From Mycolicibacterium gadium (GTDB lineage Bacteria; Actinomycetota; Actinomycetes; Mycobacteriales; Mycobacteriaceae), in assembly GCF_010728925.1 (NCBI RefSeq), contig NZ_AP022608.1, positions 4,092,001-4,156,000 on the forward strand: a DNA stretch of 64,000 bases, given 5' to 3'. How positions within the stretch are numbered: the stretch's first letter is position 1; each line of letters begins with the position of its first letter. Positions 47,536-57,900 of the stretch are shown piece by piece. Both the position numbers and the translations under genes were made by a program. Under the pieces are notes generated by a model. That model was not told the DNA's origin and made no database searches. It worked only from the letters and a program-made list of their open reading frames with translations.

Positions 47536-49175
47536 TCGCCGCGGTCGGCGATCTCGCCCGCTTGTTGCCGAACCGACGCGACTATGCCGAACTGCGGTCG
47601 TCGTGGCGGCGGGACGTCCTGGCCGGCGTCACCGTCGGTGTCGTCGCGCTGCCGCTGGCGTTGGCCTTCGGCATCAGCTCGGGTGTCGGCGCGGCGGCCG
47701 GGTTGATCACGGCGGTGGTGGCCGGCCTGGTTGCCGCAGTCTTCGGTGGTTCGCACGTGCAGGTTTCCGGGCCAACGGGTGCGATGGCCGTCGTCTTGGC
47801 ACCTGTTGTCGCCCAGTTCGGTCTGGCCAGCGTCGCGCTTGTGACGGTGCTCGCCGGCATCCTCGTGCTCGCCGCCGGCCTGACCGGCCTCGGCCGGGCG
47901 GTCACCTTCATCCCATGGCCCGTCATCGAGGGATTCACGCTCGGCATCGCGGCGATCATCTTCCTGCAGCAGATACCCGCCGCGCTCGGGCAAGGCGTCC
48001 CGGCCGGTAGCCGCACCCTAAGCGCCGCGTGGTCCGCCGTCAGTCACGTCGAATGGGCATCCGCTGCGAAAACCCTTGGTGTTGTTGTGTTTATCGCCAT
48101 CTCGATGGCGATCCTGCCCCGCCTGCACCGCGGTATCCCGGAATCGCTCACAGCCGTGGTTGTCGTGACGTTGGCCGTCGCGGCGCTCGGTATCTCGGTG
48201 GCCAGCATCGGCGAACTGCCATCGCGCCTGCCCACACCGGTGCTGCCACATGCTGACGGGGCCGCCATGCGCACTCTGGTGGGTGCCGCGTTGGCGATCG
48301 CAGCGCTGGCGGCAATCGAATCGCTGTTGTCCGCACGGGTCGCCGCGACGATGGCACCGACGGGTCCCTACGATCCCGACCGCGAGTTGGTCGGCCAGGG
48401 CCTGGCTTCCATGGCCTCGGGTGCGTTCGGCGGTATGCCCGCGACCGGCGCAATCGCGCGCACCGCCGTCAACGTCCGCTCCGGCGCGCGCACGCGCGTC
48501 TCGGCGATCGTGCATTCGCTCGTGTTGCTCGCTGTCGTATACCTCGCGACGGGACCGGTGTCGGCAATCCCGTTGTCCGCCTTGGCAGGTGTGCTCATGG
48601 TGACCTCGTTCCGGATGATCTCGGCGGGCACCGTCCGCAAGATCCTGCGATCCACCCGGTCGGATGCCTTGACGTTCATCCTCACCGCCGCGATCACGGT
48701 GTGCTTCGATCTGGTGGAGGCCGTTGAGATCGGCATCGTCGTCGCGGCATTTTTCGCGCTACGCGCCGTGGCGCGGCGCAGCAGCGTCGTACGCGAGGAC
48801 CTTCCGGATACCTACCGCCCCGGCGATGAACAGATCGCTCTTCTCCGACTCGATGGCGCAATGTTCTTCGGCGTGGCCGAACGAATCTCGAGCGCGATCG
48901 TCGACGCCGATCATCCCCATACATCCGTGGTGATCATCCGAATGTCGCAGCTGGGCATGCTGGACGCCACCGGCGCGCACACGCTCGCGCAGATCTGCAC
49001 CGAGCTGGAAGCTCGCGGCATCACAGTGATCATCAAGGGCGTCCGGGACGAGCACATGAACTTGCTGACCAACGTCGGCGTCTTCGAGACGCTACGTCAC
49101 GAGAACCATCTGCTGGACTCACTCGATGAGGCGATCTGCCATGCGCGCACCCATGTGGCCCGTCAGCCGCACTGA
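47532..49175 (+). CDS. SulP-family anion transporter with STAS domain
   Basis: A 547-aa transporter. The membrane part (about residues 25-420) has the family signature HVQVSGPTGAMAVVLAP and about 12 TM helices; GSRTLSAAW and VAATMAPTGPYDPDRELVGQG lie in the conserved helices. The C-terminal STAS domain (about 440-540) has the nucleotide-binding-like LDATGAHTLAQI. Known members carry sulfate, bicarbonate or carboxylates; the anion here is not determined. GTG 47532 lies in the stop of the ArsR gene. Confidence 0.9.
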   Translation: MIAAVGDLARLLPNRRDYAELRSSWRRDVLAGVTVGVVALPLALAFGISSGVGAAAGLITAVVAGLVAAVFGGSHVQVSGPTGAMAVVLAPVVAQFGLASVALVTVLAGILVLAAGLTGLGRAVTFIPWPVIEGFTLGIAAIIFLQQIPAALGQGVPAGSRTLSAAWSAVSHVEWASAAKTLGVVVFIAISMAILPRLHRGIPESLTAVVVVTLAVAALGISVASIGELPSRLPTPVLPHADGAAMRTLVGAALAIAALAAIESLLSARVAATMAPTGPYDPDRELVGQGLASMASGAFGGMPATGAIARTAVNVRSGARTRVSAIVHSLVLLAVVYLATGPVSAIPLSALAGVLMVTSFRMISAGTVRKILRSTRSDALTFILTAAITVCFDLVEAVEIGIVVAAFFALRAVARRSSVVREDLPDTYRPGDEQIALLRLDGAMFFGVAERISSAIVDADHPHTSVVIIRMSQLGMLDATGAHTLAQICTELEARGITVIIKGVRDEHMNLLTNVGVFETLRHENHLLDSLDEAICHARTHVARQPH

Positions 49176-49187
49176 CACCGAGCGCGC

Positions 49188-49760
49188 TCAGCGCCCACTC
49201 CACGCCGGGTCCCGACCCGTCAGCCCGACGATCCGGTCCAGCACCGAAGCATCGTCGGGAACGGGCACCGCACGGTCGAACAGCCCCTCGACCGGCTCTT
49301 CCGCAGCGAACTGGGCGACGTGCGGCACGACCGCGTCGGCGGTGGCATCGTCGATGTCATACGGCTGACCGGTGGCCTTGGCCAGATCCCAACCGTGCAC
49401 CACCACCTCGGTCAACGCGACCATCCCCGCCACCTCGCTGGGAAAGTCGACTCCACCGGCCCGGCTCATGCCCTGCCAGGCATCGGGTTCACCGAATGCC
49501 GTGGCCAGCTCCGACAGGCGCTGCGGGTAGACGGTGCGCCAGTCGTCCTCGAGAGCTCCGTCGAAGGTCGGCGGTGTGTCGGTCAGCGGTCCGAAGTCCT
49601 TGCGCGCGGCCGCGGTGAACGCCAGAGCGAGGCCACCGACGTGCGCCACCAGTTCATCGACGAGCAGCTTCTCGCACGGGGTGGATGCGCTCAGCTGCTC
49701 GTCGGTCACGTTCGCCAACACCTGGGCCGTGCGTTGGCAGGCTGCAGTCAAATCGATCAT
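49188..49760 (-). CDS. TIGR03086-family / mycothiol-dependent maleylpyruvate isomerase-like protein
   Basis: A 190-aa DinB-like four-helix protein. The start DLTAACQRTAQVLANVTDEQL and the metal-binding CEKLLVDELVAHVGGLA with VVVHGWDLAKATGQP give the three His ligands. The mycobacterial TIGR03086 family is mostly uncharacterised. Convergent with the SulP gene across 12 bp. Confidence 0.85.
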   Translation of the reverse strand: MIDLTAACQRTAQVLANVTDEQLSASTPCEKLLVDELVAHVGGLALAFTAAARKDFGPLTDTPPTFDGALEDDWRTVYPQRLSELATAFGEPDAWQGMSRAGGVDFPSEVAGMVALTEVVVHGWDLAKATGQPYDIDDATADAVVPHVAQFAAEEPVEGLFDRAVPVPDDASVLDRIVGLTGRDPAWSGR

Positions 49761-49790
49761 GTCCGTACAGACCGGCGCCGCGGCCGGAAC

Positions 49791-50468
49791 TCATCGCTCG
49801 CCGAGCGCTCGTGTCGCCTCCTCGACAAAGGCGGCCACCTGGCTCCGGGCGCCGCCCGCGAAGAACAGCATCTCGTCGCCGGCCTCGAGCACATCGTCCG
49901 GCTTCGGAAACACGATTCCGCTCTCGCGGATCACGATCGCCAATGCGGTGTTGTCCGGCAGGGGCAGATCCCGCATCCGCCGACCGACCAGTGGATCGCC
50001 CTCGGGCAGCGTAAGTTTCGCCAAGCTCACCTGTCCCTGGCGCAGTTCCATCAGCCGCACGACATGGCCGATGTCGATGGCTCCCTCGATCGCCGCGACC
50101 ATGGCGGCCGGTGCCGAAACGGCGACGTCGACACCCCATGACTCGGTGAACAGCCATGCGTTGCGCATGTCGTTGACGCGCGCCACCACTCGGTCGACGC
50201 CGAACTCGGTCTTGGCCAGCAGCGACGCCGCCAGGTTCACCTTGTCGTCGCCGGTCGCGGCGATCACCACGTCGCAGGTCTGGATCCCCGCGTCCTCGAG
50301 TGAGGTCAGCTCGCACGCGTCGGCCAGCAGCCAGTCCGCGTCCGGCACGGTGTGCGGTTCGTAGTGGCGGACGTTGTGCTCGATCAGCAACACCTTGTGC
50401 CCGTAGCCGAGCAGTTCCTGCGCGACGGAGCGGCCGATCGCTCCGGCGCCTGCGATGCCGATGCGCAT
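49791..50468 (-). CDS. TrkA-type potassium channel/transporter regulatory protein
   Basis: A 225-aa cytosolic protein with TrkA-N (RIGIAGAGAIGRSVAQELL, the NAD-binding motif, and VIAATGDDKVNL) and TrkA-C (VRLMELRQGQVSLAKLTLPEG, then EMLFFAGG). It resembles CeoC in mycobacteria. ATG 50468 is the start; the frame continues upstream. The divergent antiporter gene carries its own RCK_C-like tail, so both may respond to the same ion or nucleotide signal. Confidence 0.88.
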   Translation of the reverse strand: MRIGIAGAGAIGRSVAQELLGYGHKVLLIEHNVRHYEPHTVPDADWLLADACELTSLEDAGIQTCDVVIAATGDDKVNLAASLLAKTEFGVDRVVARVNDMRNAWLFTESWGVDVAVSAPAAMVAAIEGAIDIGHVVRLMELRQGQVSLAKLTLPEGDPLVGRRMRDLPLPDNTALAIVIRESGIVFPKPDDVLEAGDEMLFFAGGARSQVAAFVEEATRALGER

Positions 50469-50623
50469 CTTCCGTCGTTCGTCGACACGACCCGATTCCT
50501 CGGTTTTTCGCCGCGTCAATCGGAACATCGGTTCATCGTCGCACCTGACCACGGCGCTTCCCGGCCGTGGTAGGTGTTTACTGCACGTCAAGGCTCACTG
50601 GCACCTTCCCGAAAGCGATTCGA

Positions 50624-52120
50624 ATGACCTTGGAGCAGCTGTATCTGATGCTGCTCGCCGGTGGGCTCGTGCTGTTGGCCAGCATCGTCGCCACCCGGGC
50701 GGCGAGCCGGGTGGGTCTACCCAGCCTGCTGTTGTTCCTCGGCGTCGGCGTGATCGTCGGCGAGGACGGGCTCGGTCTGCAGTTCGACAACTACCTGCTT
50801 GCCGACCACCTCGGCACCGTCGCGCTGGCTGTCATCCTCGTCGAAGGCGGGTTGACGACGCGGTTCTCGGACATTCGCAAGGTATTGGCTCCCGCGGGCG
50901 CGTTGGCCACCATCGGCGTGGCGGTCAGTACGGCGGTCACCGCGGCGGGTGCCCATCTGCTGCTCGGCATCGACTGGCAGCTGGCGGTGCTGCTCGGCGC
51001 CGTCGTCTCCATCACCGACGCGGCCGCGGTGTTCTCGGTGCTGCGCGTCGTGCCGCTACCTCGCCGGGTTGCGGGTCTGCTCGAGGCCGAGTCCGGTTTC
51101 AACGACGCGCCGACCGTCATCCTCGTGCTGATGTTCAGCGTGACGCCGCTCGAATTGTCTGCAGGGCATGCGATCGCACAAGTCGTCTACGAGCTGGTTG
51201 CGGGTGCGGCGATTGGGTTGGGCTGCGGATTCCTGGGCTCAATAGCGCTGCGCCGCATCGCACTTCCCGCATCCGGGCTGTATCCGCTGGCCACTTTTGG
51301 CTTTGGCATGGTGGCGTTCGCCGCCGCCGGCAGCGCTCACGCCAGCGGCTTCCTCGCCGCGTATCTGGCGGCCGTCGTGCTTGCCAACACCGGGCTGCCC
51401 CACCGCGCGGCCACGCGGTCGTTTGCGGAGGGGCTCGGCTGGCTGGCGCAGATCGGCCTGTTCGTCCTGCTCGGTCTGCTCGTCGATCCCAGCGATCTGG
51501 GCGCCGAGTTGGCGGCGGGGATCGTGATCGGTCTCGTCCTGCTCCTGATTGCCCGGCCGGTGTCGGTGTTCGCCTCGCTGGTCTGGTTCCGGGTGCCGTG
51601 GCGCGAGCAGATCTTCATCTCCTGGGCCGGTCTGCGGGGCGCGGTGCCGATCGTTTTGGCGACGTTCCCGATCGTCGGAGGCGTGCCGGACAGTATGCGC
51701 ATCCTCAACATCGTGTTCATCCTGGTGGTGGTCTACACGCTGGTGCAGGGGCCGAGCCTGCACTTCCTCGCGCACCGCCTGGGACTCATCCCGAAGGAAG
51801 CCACCCGGGAGCTCCAGGTCGAGGCGGCACCACTGGACGTGCTCGACGCGGAGCTGCTGACGATGACGGTGCAGGATCCGTCCCGGCTGCACAACGTGAC
51901 GGTCCTGGAGCTGCGATTGCCCGACCCGAGCGTGATCACGTTGATCATCCGCGACGGCCATACGTTCGTCCCGCAGCCCGATACCCGTATCGAGATCGGT
52001 GACGAACTGCTGATCGTCACCACCACCAAGACCAGGGCGGCGGCAGAACGCCGCCTGCGGGCGGTGAGCCGACGCGGCAAGCTGGCGCACTGGTTCGGCG
52101 AATTCGGTGAAACCGAATAG
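50624..52120 (+). CDS. CPA1-type cation/proton antiporter with TrkA-C tail (NhaP2-like)
   Basis: A 498-aa antiporter. About 12 TM helices end near residue 385; the conserved ion-path motif is ESGFNDAPTVILVL (Asn-Asp) and further GLRGAVPIVLATFP is typical of NhaP2/KefB. The C-terminal 100 residues are a TrkA-C/RCK_C domain (LRLPDPSVITLIIRDGHTFVPQPD). Likely exports K+ or Na+ for H+. Divergent from the TrkA gene. Confidence 0.9.
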   Translation: MTLEQLYLMLLAGGLVLLASIVATRAASRVGLPSLLLFLGVGVIVGEDGLGLQFDNYLLADHLGTVALAVILVEGGLTTRFSDIRKVLAPAGALATIGVAVSTAVTAAGAHLLLGIDWQLAVLLGAVVSITDAAAVFSVLRVVPLPRRVAGLLEAESGFNDAPTVILVLMFSVTPLELSAGHAIAQVVYELVAGAAIGLGCGFLGSIALRRIALPASGLYPLATFGFGMVAFAAAGSAHASGFLAAYLAAVVLANTGLPHRAATRSFAEGLGWLAQIGLFVLLGLLVDPSDLGAELAAGIVIGLVLLLIARPVSVFASLVWFRVPWREQIFISWAGLRGAVPIVLATFPIVGGVPDSMRILNIVFILVVVYTLVQGPSLHFLAHRLGLIPKEATRELQVEAAPLDVLDAELLTMTVQDPSRLHNVTVLELRLPDPSVITLIIRDGHTFVPQPDTRIEIGDELLIVTTTKTRAAAERRLRAVSRRGKLAHWFGEFGETE

Positions 52121-52185
52121 AACGCCGGAGCCGGTGAAACCGACTGACGGGTTATCCCCAGGAATCCGGACTACGCTCGATCTAC

Positions 52186-53043
52186 GTGAGATTCGCATTC
52201 AAGACTTCCCCGCAGAACACCACGTGGTCCGACATGCTCGCCGTCTGGAAGACCGCCGACGATATCGAGGTCTACGAGTCGGGCTGGACCTTCGACCACT
52301 TCTATCCGATCTTCTCCGACTCGACGGGGCCGTGCCTGGAGGGGTGGGTCACGTTGACCGCGCTGGCACAGGCGACACAGCGGCTACGGGTGGGTGTGCT
52401 CGTCACCGGCATCCACTACCGTCACCCCGCCGTGCTCGCGAATATGGCTGCGGCACTGGACATCGTCTCCGACGGCCGCCTGGAACTCGGCATTGGCGCC
52501 GGGTGGAACGAGGAGGAGTCCGGCGCCTACGGGATCGAACTCGGCTCGATCAAGGAGCGCTTCGATCGGTTCGAGGAGGCGTGTGAGGTGCTGACGAGCC
52601 TGCTCTCCAAGGAGACGACGACGTTCGACGGACAGTTCTATCAGCTCAAGGAGGCTCGCAACGAGCCCAAGGGCCCACAGCAACCGCACCCGCCGATCTG
52701 CATCGGCGGCAGCGGCGAGAAGCGCACCCTGAAGATCACCGCCCGCTACGCCCAGCACTGGAACTTCGTCGGCGGTCCGCCGGAGGAATTCGCCCGCAAG
52801 CGCGATGTGCTCGCCGGGCACTGCGCGGACATCGGCCGGAATCCCAAGGAGATCATGCTGTCGGCTCATGTCCGGTTGGGCGAGGACCGTGATTACGGCA
52901 GGGTCGTCGAGGAAGCCGCCGCGCTCGGCACCGAGGGGTTGGACTTGGCGATCATCTACCTGCCGCCGCCGTATGACCCCGCCGTTCTCGAGCCGCTCGC
53001 CAACGAGATCAGGGCGTCGGGACTGCTGAGTAGCAAAGATTAG
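52186..53043 (+). CDS. LLM-class F420-dependent oxidoreductase
   Basis: A 285-aa luciferase-like TIM-barrel enzyme. SGWTFDHFYPIF near the N-terminus, GIHYRHPAVLANMAAALDIVSDGRLELGIGAGWNEEE with the F420-binding loop, and HPPICIGGSGEKRTLK are the family hallmarks. Probably a hydride-transfer enzyme on an unknown substrate. GTG 52186 is the start. Confidence 0.9.
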   Translation: MRFAFKTSPQNTTWSDMLAVWKTADDIEVYESGWTFDHFYPIFSDSTGPCLEGWVTLTALAQATQRLRVGVLVTGIHYRHPAVLANMAAALDIVSDGRLELGIGAGWNEEESGAYGIELGSIKERFDRFEEACEVLTSLLSKETTTFDGQFYQLKEARNEPKGPQQPHPPICIGGSGEKRTLKITARYAQHWNFVGGPPEEFARKRDVLAGHCADIGRNPKEIMLSAHVRLGEDRDYGRVVEEAAALGTEGLDLAIIYLPPPYDPAVLEPLANEIRASGLLSSKD

Positions 53044-53441
53044 CGGCGGTAACGGAAAGATAACGATTCGGCAAAGGGTGAATCACGGCGCCGCGGCGAG
53101 ACCGCCGGGCGGTAACGGAATTCGCTAGACGCCGAAGCGGACCAGTTCGTCGGCGGTGATCAGGCGCTCGGCCTTGGCCGGGAATTCGCGGCTCTTCAGG
53201 GGATGTCGGAACAGTGACCAGGCGATTCGATTCACCCGTGACCGAGATAGCGGGTTGAGGTACACAGTGATGACTCCTGCGTCGATACCGATAGCTGCTC
53301 GGGGCCTTACCCTAGCGCAATGCCCTCATCAAGTCATTAGATACCGGTGAGTTGGCAAACGGGGCGAGGCGCGCCGAAAAATCATCTGATGTTTCTGGTG
53401 TGACTGGTGTTGTTTTTGGGACTCGGCAGAAAGCCGTCGGA
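53044..53441. other. Gap between the F420-oxidoreductase gene and gltD
   Basis: Apart from one likely small gene (53125-53265, minus), nothing coding is seen in this 398-bp stretch. A 15-bp sequence at 53395-53409 is the reverse complement of one upstream of erp, which is not significant by chance expectation. A weak hairpin follows the gltD stop on the minus strand. Confidence 0.5.
53125..53265 (-). CDS. Putative small basic protein upstream-convergent to gltD end
   Basis: A 46-aa open frame from GTG 53265 to the stop at 53125: the product begins VYLNPLSRSRVNRIAWSLF and ends ADELVRFGV, with Lys/Arg-rich middle. The ribosome binding site AGGAG at 53274-53278 is 8 nt upstream of the start. 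No family is recognised. Support is the good ribosome binding site and the non-random composition; it could still be spurious. Confidence 0.4.
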   Translation of the reverse strand: MYLNPLSRSRVNRIAWSLFRHPLKSREFPAKAERLITADELVRFGV

Positions 53442-54908
53442 CTAGCGCTGCGGAACCGCCGTCGGCTTGATCGGCGCGGGCAGCGCGGTGGTGCCCATCA
53501 GGTAGCGGTCCACACCGGCGGCCGCGGCGCGACCCTCGGCGATCGCCCACACGATCAGCGACTGGCCGCGACCCATGTCGCCGGCCACGAAGACGCCGGG
53601 CACCGTTGTCGCGAACTCATTGTCACGCGCGACGTTGCCGCGGTCGGTGAACTCGACACCGAGCTCGGTCAGCAGCCCCTCACGCTCGGGACCCACGAAG
53701 CCCATGGCCAGCAACACCAGATCGGCCTCGAGCTCGAAGTCGCTGCCGTCGACCTTCTCGAACTTGCCTGCCTTCATCTCGACCTCGTGGCCGCGCAGAT
53801 GCGTGACCCGGCCGTCGGTGCCGAGGAACTCCTCGGTGTTGACCGAGTAGACACGCTCGCCGCCTTCTTCGTGGGCCGAGCTGACCCGGAACATCAGCGG
53901 GTAGACCGGCCACGGCGTGCTGTCGGCACGCTCCTCCGGCGGGCGCGGCATGATCTCGAACTGGTGCACGCTTTCCGCACCCTGGCGGTGCGAGGTGCCC
54001 AAGCAGTCGGCACCGGTGTCGCCGCCGCCGATGATGATCACCTTCTTGCCCTTGGCGGTGATCGGCGGCTCGCCATCCTCGCCGAGCACGTCATCGCCCT
54101 GCTGGACGCGGTTGGCCCACGGCAGGAACTCCATCGCCTGATGGATGCCGTCCAGGTCACGTCCCGGGATCGGCAGGTCACGCCACGCGGTCGCACCACC
54201 GGCCAGCACCACGGCGTCGTAGTTCAGCCGCAGCTGCGCAACGGTGACGTCGACGCCGACGTTGACCCCGGGCCGGAAATGCGTGCCCTCGGCCTTCATC
54301 TGTTCGAGGCGCCGATCGATGTGGCGTTTCTCCATCTTGAACTCGGGGATGCCGTAGCGCAGCAGTCCACCGATACGGTCCTCGCGCTCGAACACCGTCA
54401 CCGAATGGCCCGCGCGCGTGAGCTGCTGGGCGGCGGCCAGCCCGGCCGGGCCCGAGCCGACGACCGCCACCTTCTTGCCGGTGAGCTTGTCCGGCGGCAG
54501 CGGAACGACCCAGCCCCTGTCGAAGGCGTTGTCGATGATCTCGACCTCGACCTGTTTGATCGTCACCGGATCCTGGTTGATGCCGAGCACGCAGGAGCCT
54601 TCGCACGGCGCCGGGCACAGCCGCCCGGTGAACTCGGGGAAGTTGTTGGTCGCGTGCAGCCGTTCGAGCGCGTCACGCCACCGGTCGTTGCGCACCAGGT
54701 CGTTCCATTCCGGGATCAGGTTTCCCAGGGGGCATCCGTTGTGGCAGAAAGGGATACCGCAATCCATGCAGCGGGTCGCCTGCTCGCGCAGGGTGTCGTG
54801 GGAGAAGTCCTCGTAGACCTCTTTCCAGTCGCGAAGCCGCAACGGGACCGGCCGCCGCTGCGGGGTCTCGCGCGTCGTGTACTTCAGAAAACCACGTGGA
54901 TCAGGCAC
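53442..54908 (-). CDS. gltD: Glutamate synthase small subunit
   Basis: Small, electron-input subunit of NADPH-GOGAT: it oxidises NADPH on FAD and passes electrons through [4Fe-4S] clusters to GltB. The 488-aa length (GTG 54908) equals the M. tuberculosis protein. The N-terminal Cys motifs [17 protein letters not shown] and [12 protein letters not shown] bind the clusters, followed by the FAD motif [17 protein letters not shown] and the NADPH motif [15 protein letters not shown]. The start overlaps the gltB stop by 8 bp. Confidence 0.96.
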   Translation of the reverse strand: MPDPRGFLKYTTRETPQRRPVPLRLRDWKEVYEDFSHDTLREQATRCMDCGIPFCHNGCPLGNLIPEWNDLVRNDRWRDALERLHATNNFPEFTGRLCPAPCEGSCVLGINQDPVTIKQVEVEIIDNAFDRGWVVPLPPDKLTGKKVAVVGSGPAGLAAAQQLTRAGHSVTVFEREDRIGGLLRYGIPEFKMEKRHIDRRLEQMKAEGTHFRPGVNVGVDVTVAQLRLNYDAVVLAGGATAWRDLPIPGRDLDGIHQAMEFLPWANRVQQGDDVLGEDGEPPITAKGKKVIIIGGGDTGADCLGTSHRQGAESVHQFEIMPRPPEERADSTPWPVYPLMFRVSSAHEEGGERVYSVNTEEFLGTDGRVTHLRGHEVEMKAGKFEKVDGSDFELEADLVLLAMGFVGPEREGLLTELGVEFTDRGNVARDNEFATTVPGVFVAGDMGRGQSLIVWAIAEGRAAAAGVDRYLMGTTALPAPIKPTAVPQR

Positions 54909-57900
54909 CGGCGGCCGCCATGATCGCTTCGTCGACGTTCTCGCCGGTTCGCTCGGCCTCGGCAATCGCCTCCAGCACCCGCTTGAAGTCGCGGGGCATG
55001 ACCTTGGTGAAGTGCTTCACGGTGTTGTCCCAGTCGCTCAAAATACGCTGTCCGACAGCGGAATCAGTGGCATCGACATGCGCTCGGAGCATGTCGTGCA
55101 GCCACTCGAGGTCCTCGTCGTCGAGGCTTTCCAGTTCCACCATCTCGGAGTTCAGGTTGTCCGGCAGGTTGCCGTCCGGGTCGTAGACATAAGTGATTCC
55201 GCCAGACATACCCGCCGCGAAGTTGCGGCCGGTCGGTCCGAGAATGGCGATCTTGCCACCGGTCATGTACTCGCATCCGTGGTCGCCGACACCTTCCACG
55301 ACCGCGTGCGCGCCGGAGTTGCGCACTGCGAACCGCTCGCCCACCTGTCCGCGGATGAATGCCTGACCGCTGGTGGCGCCGAACAGGATCACGTTGCCGG
55401 CGATGATGTTGTCCTCGGCGACGTAGTCGGCGGGCGCCTTGTCGGACGGACGCACCACGATCCGTCCACCCGACAAGCCCTTGCCGACGTAATCGTTGGC
55501 CTGGCCGTACACACGCAGCGTGATGCCGTGGGGCACGAAGGCACCAAAGCTGTTGCCCGCCGAGCCCTCGAATGTGATGTCGATGGTGCCGTCCGGAAGC
55601 CCCTGGCCGCCATAGGCTTTCGTCACCTCGTGACCCAGCATCGTACCGACGGTCCGGTTGACGTTCGCGATCGTTGTCGAAAAACGGACCGGTGAAGCCG
55701 AATCGAGCGCTTCGCGGCACATCACGATGAGCTGCTGATCCAGCGCCTTGTCTAGACCGTGGTCCTGACGCGAGCTGCAGTAGAAATCCTGGTTCATGAA
55801 GGCCGACTCGGGCTCGTGCAACACCGGCGTCAGGTCCAGCTTGTAGGCCTTCCAGTGCTCGGCGGCCTTCGTGGTGTCCAAGGCGCCTACCTGGCCGACC
55901 ATCTCGTTGACGGTGCGGAAGCCCAACTGGGCCATCATCTCCCGCACCTCTTCGGCGATGAACATGAAGAAGTTCTCGACGAACTCGGGCTTACCGTTGA
56001 ACCGTTGGCGCAGCACCGGATTCTGCGTCGCCACACCGACAGGGCAGGTATCGAGGTGACAGACGCGCATCATGATGCAGCCCGACACCACCAGAGGTGC
56101 GGTGGCGAAACCGAATTCCTCAGCGCCTAGCAGCGCGGCGATGACGACGTCGCGGCCGGTCTTCAGCTGGCCGTCGACCTGCACGACGATGCGGTCACGA
56201 AGTCCGTTGAGCAGCAACGTCTGCTGGGTCTCGGCCAGGCCGAGCTCCCATGGCGCACCCGCATGCTTCATGGACGTCAGCGGCGTCGCACCGGTGCCGC
56301 CGTCGTGGCCCGAGATCAACACGACGTCGGCGTGCGCCTTCGACACACCCGCCGCCACGGTGCCGACACCGTTCTCGCTCACCAGCTTCACGTGCACGCG
56401 CGCCTGCGGATTGGAGTTCTTCAGGTCGTGGATCAGCTGCGCCAGATCCTCGATCGAGTAGATGTCGTGGTGCGGGGGCGGCGAGATCAGCCCGACGCCC
56501 GGCGTCGAGTGCCGCACCTCGGCCACCCACGGATAGACCTTGTTGCCCGGAAGCTGGCCACCCTCACCGGGTTTCGCCCCTTGGGCCATCTTGATCTGGA
56601 TGTCCGTGCAGTTACTCAGGTAGTGGCTGGTCACCCCGAAGCGGCCCGATGCCACCTGCTTGATGGCGCTGCGGCGCCAGTCACCGTTCTCGTCGCGGTC
56701 GAAGCGCTGCACGGCCTCGCCACCCTCGCCCGAATTCGACCGTCCGCCAAGGCGGTTCATCGCGATCGCCAGCGTCTCGTGGGCCTCGGCGGAAATCGAC
56801 CCGTAGCTCATCGCACCGGTGGAGAACCGCTTGACGATCTCGCTGGCCGGCTCGACCTCGTCGAGCGGCACGGCCGGACGCTGCCCGTCCTTGAACTTCA
56901 GCAGGCCACGCAGCGACGCCATCCGCTCGCTCTGATCATCGACCAGGGCGGTGTACTCCTTGAAGATTGAGTACTGGCCGGTGCGGGTGGAGTGCTGCAG
57001 CTTGAACACCGTGTCCGGGTTGAACAGGTGGTACTCGCCCTCGCGGCGCCACTGGTACTCGCCGCCGACCTCGAGCTCGCGGTGCGCCCACTCGTCGGGA
57101 CGGTCCAGGTACGCGAGCGCATGCCGGGTGGCGACGTCGTCGGCGATGTCGTCGAGATCGATACCGCCGACGGGGCACGTCAGGCCGGTGAAGTACTCGT
57201 CGAGCAGCTGCTGGCTGATGCCGATGGCCTGGAACAGCTGCGCACCGGTGTAGGACGCCAGTGTGGAAATGCCCATCTTCGACATCACCTTCAGCACGCC
57301 CTTGCCCGCCGCCTTGACGTAGTTGGCCTTGGCCTGGTCGCTGGAGATGCCGGCGATCACCCCGCGGTCGACCATGTCTTCGATCGACTCGAACGCCATG
57401 TACGGGTTGATCGCCGCCGCGCCGAAGCCGACCAGGCAGGCCATGTGGTGCACCTCGCGGGCGTCACCCGCCTCGACGACCAGCCCGACCTGGGTGCGGG
57501 TGCGGTCGCGGACGAGGTGGTGGTGCACGGCGGACACGCTGAGCAGTGACGGGATGGGCGCCATCTGCTCGTTGGACTCGCGGTCGGACAGCACGATGAT
57601 CCGTGCGCCGTCACGGATGGCCGCCGACACCTTGGCCCGGACGTTGTCGAGCGCCTCCTTGAGGCCCTGCCCGCCACGGTTCACCGGATACAGACATCGA
57701 ATGACGGCCGCGCGCATGCCGTGCTTGTGGCCGCGGATTTCGTGGTCGGGGTCGACGCACATCAGCTTGGACAGTTCGGCGTTGCGCAGGATCGGCTGCG
57801 TCAACACGATCTGGCGGCAGGAGTCGGCATTGGGGTTGAGCACGTCGCCCTCGGGGCCGACCGTGCCCTGCAGGCTGGTCACCACCTCCTCGCGGATGGC

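Noticed and set aside
49180..49189. GAGCGCGCTC palindrome between convergent SulP and TIGR03086 genes
   Set aside because: Without a stem loop or T-tract it cannot be called a terminator.
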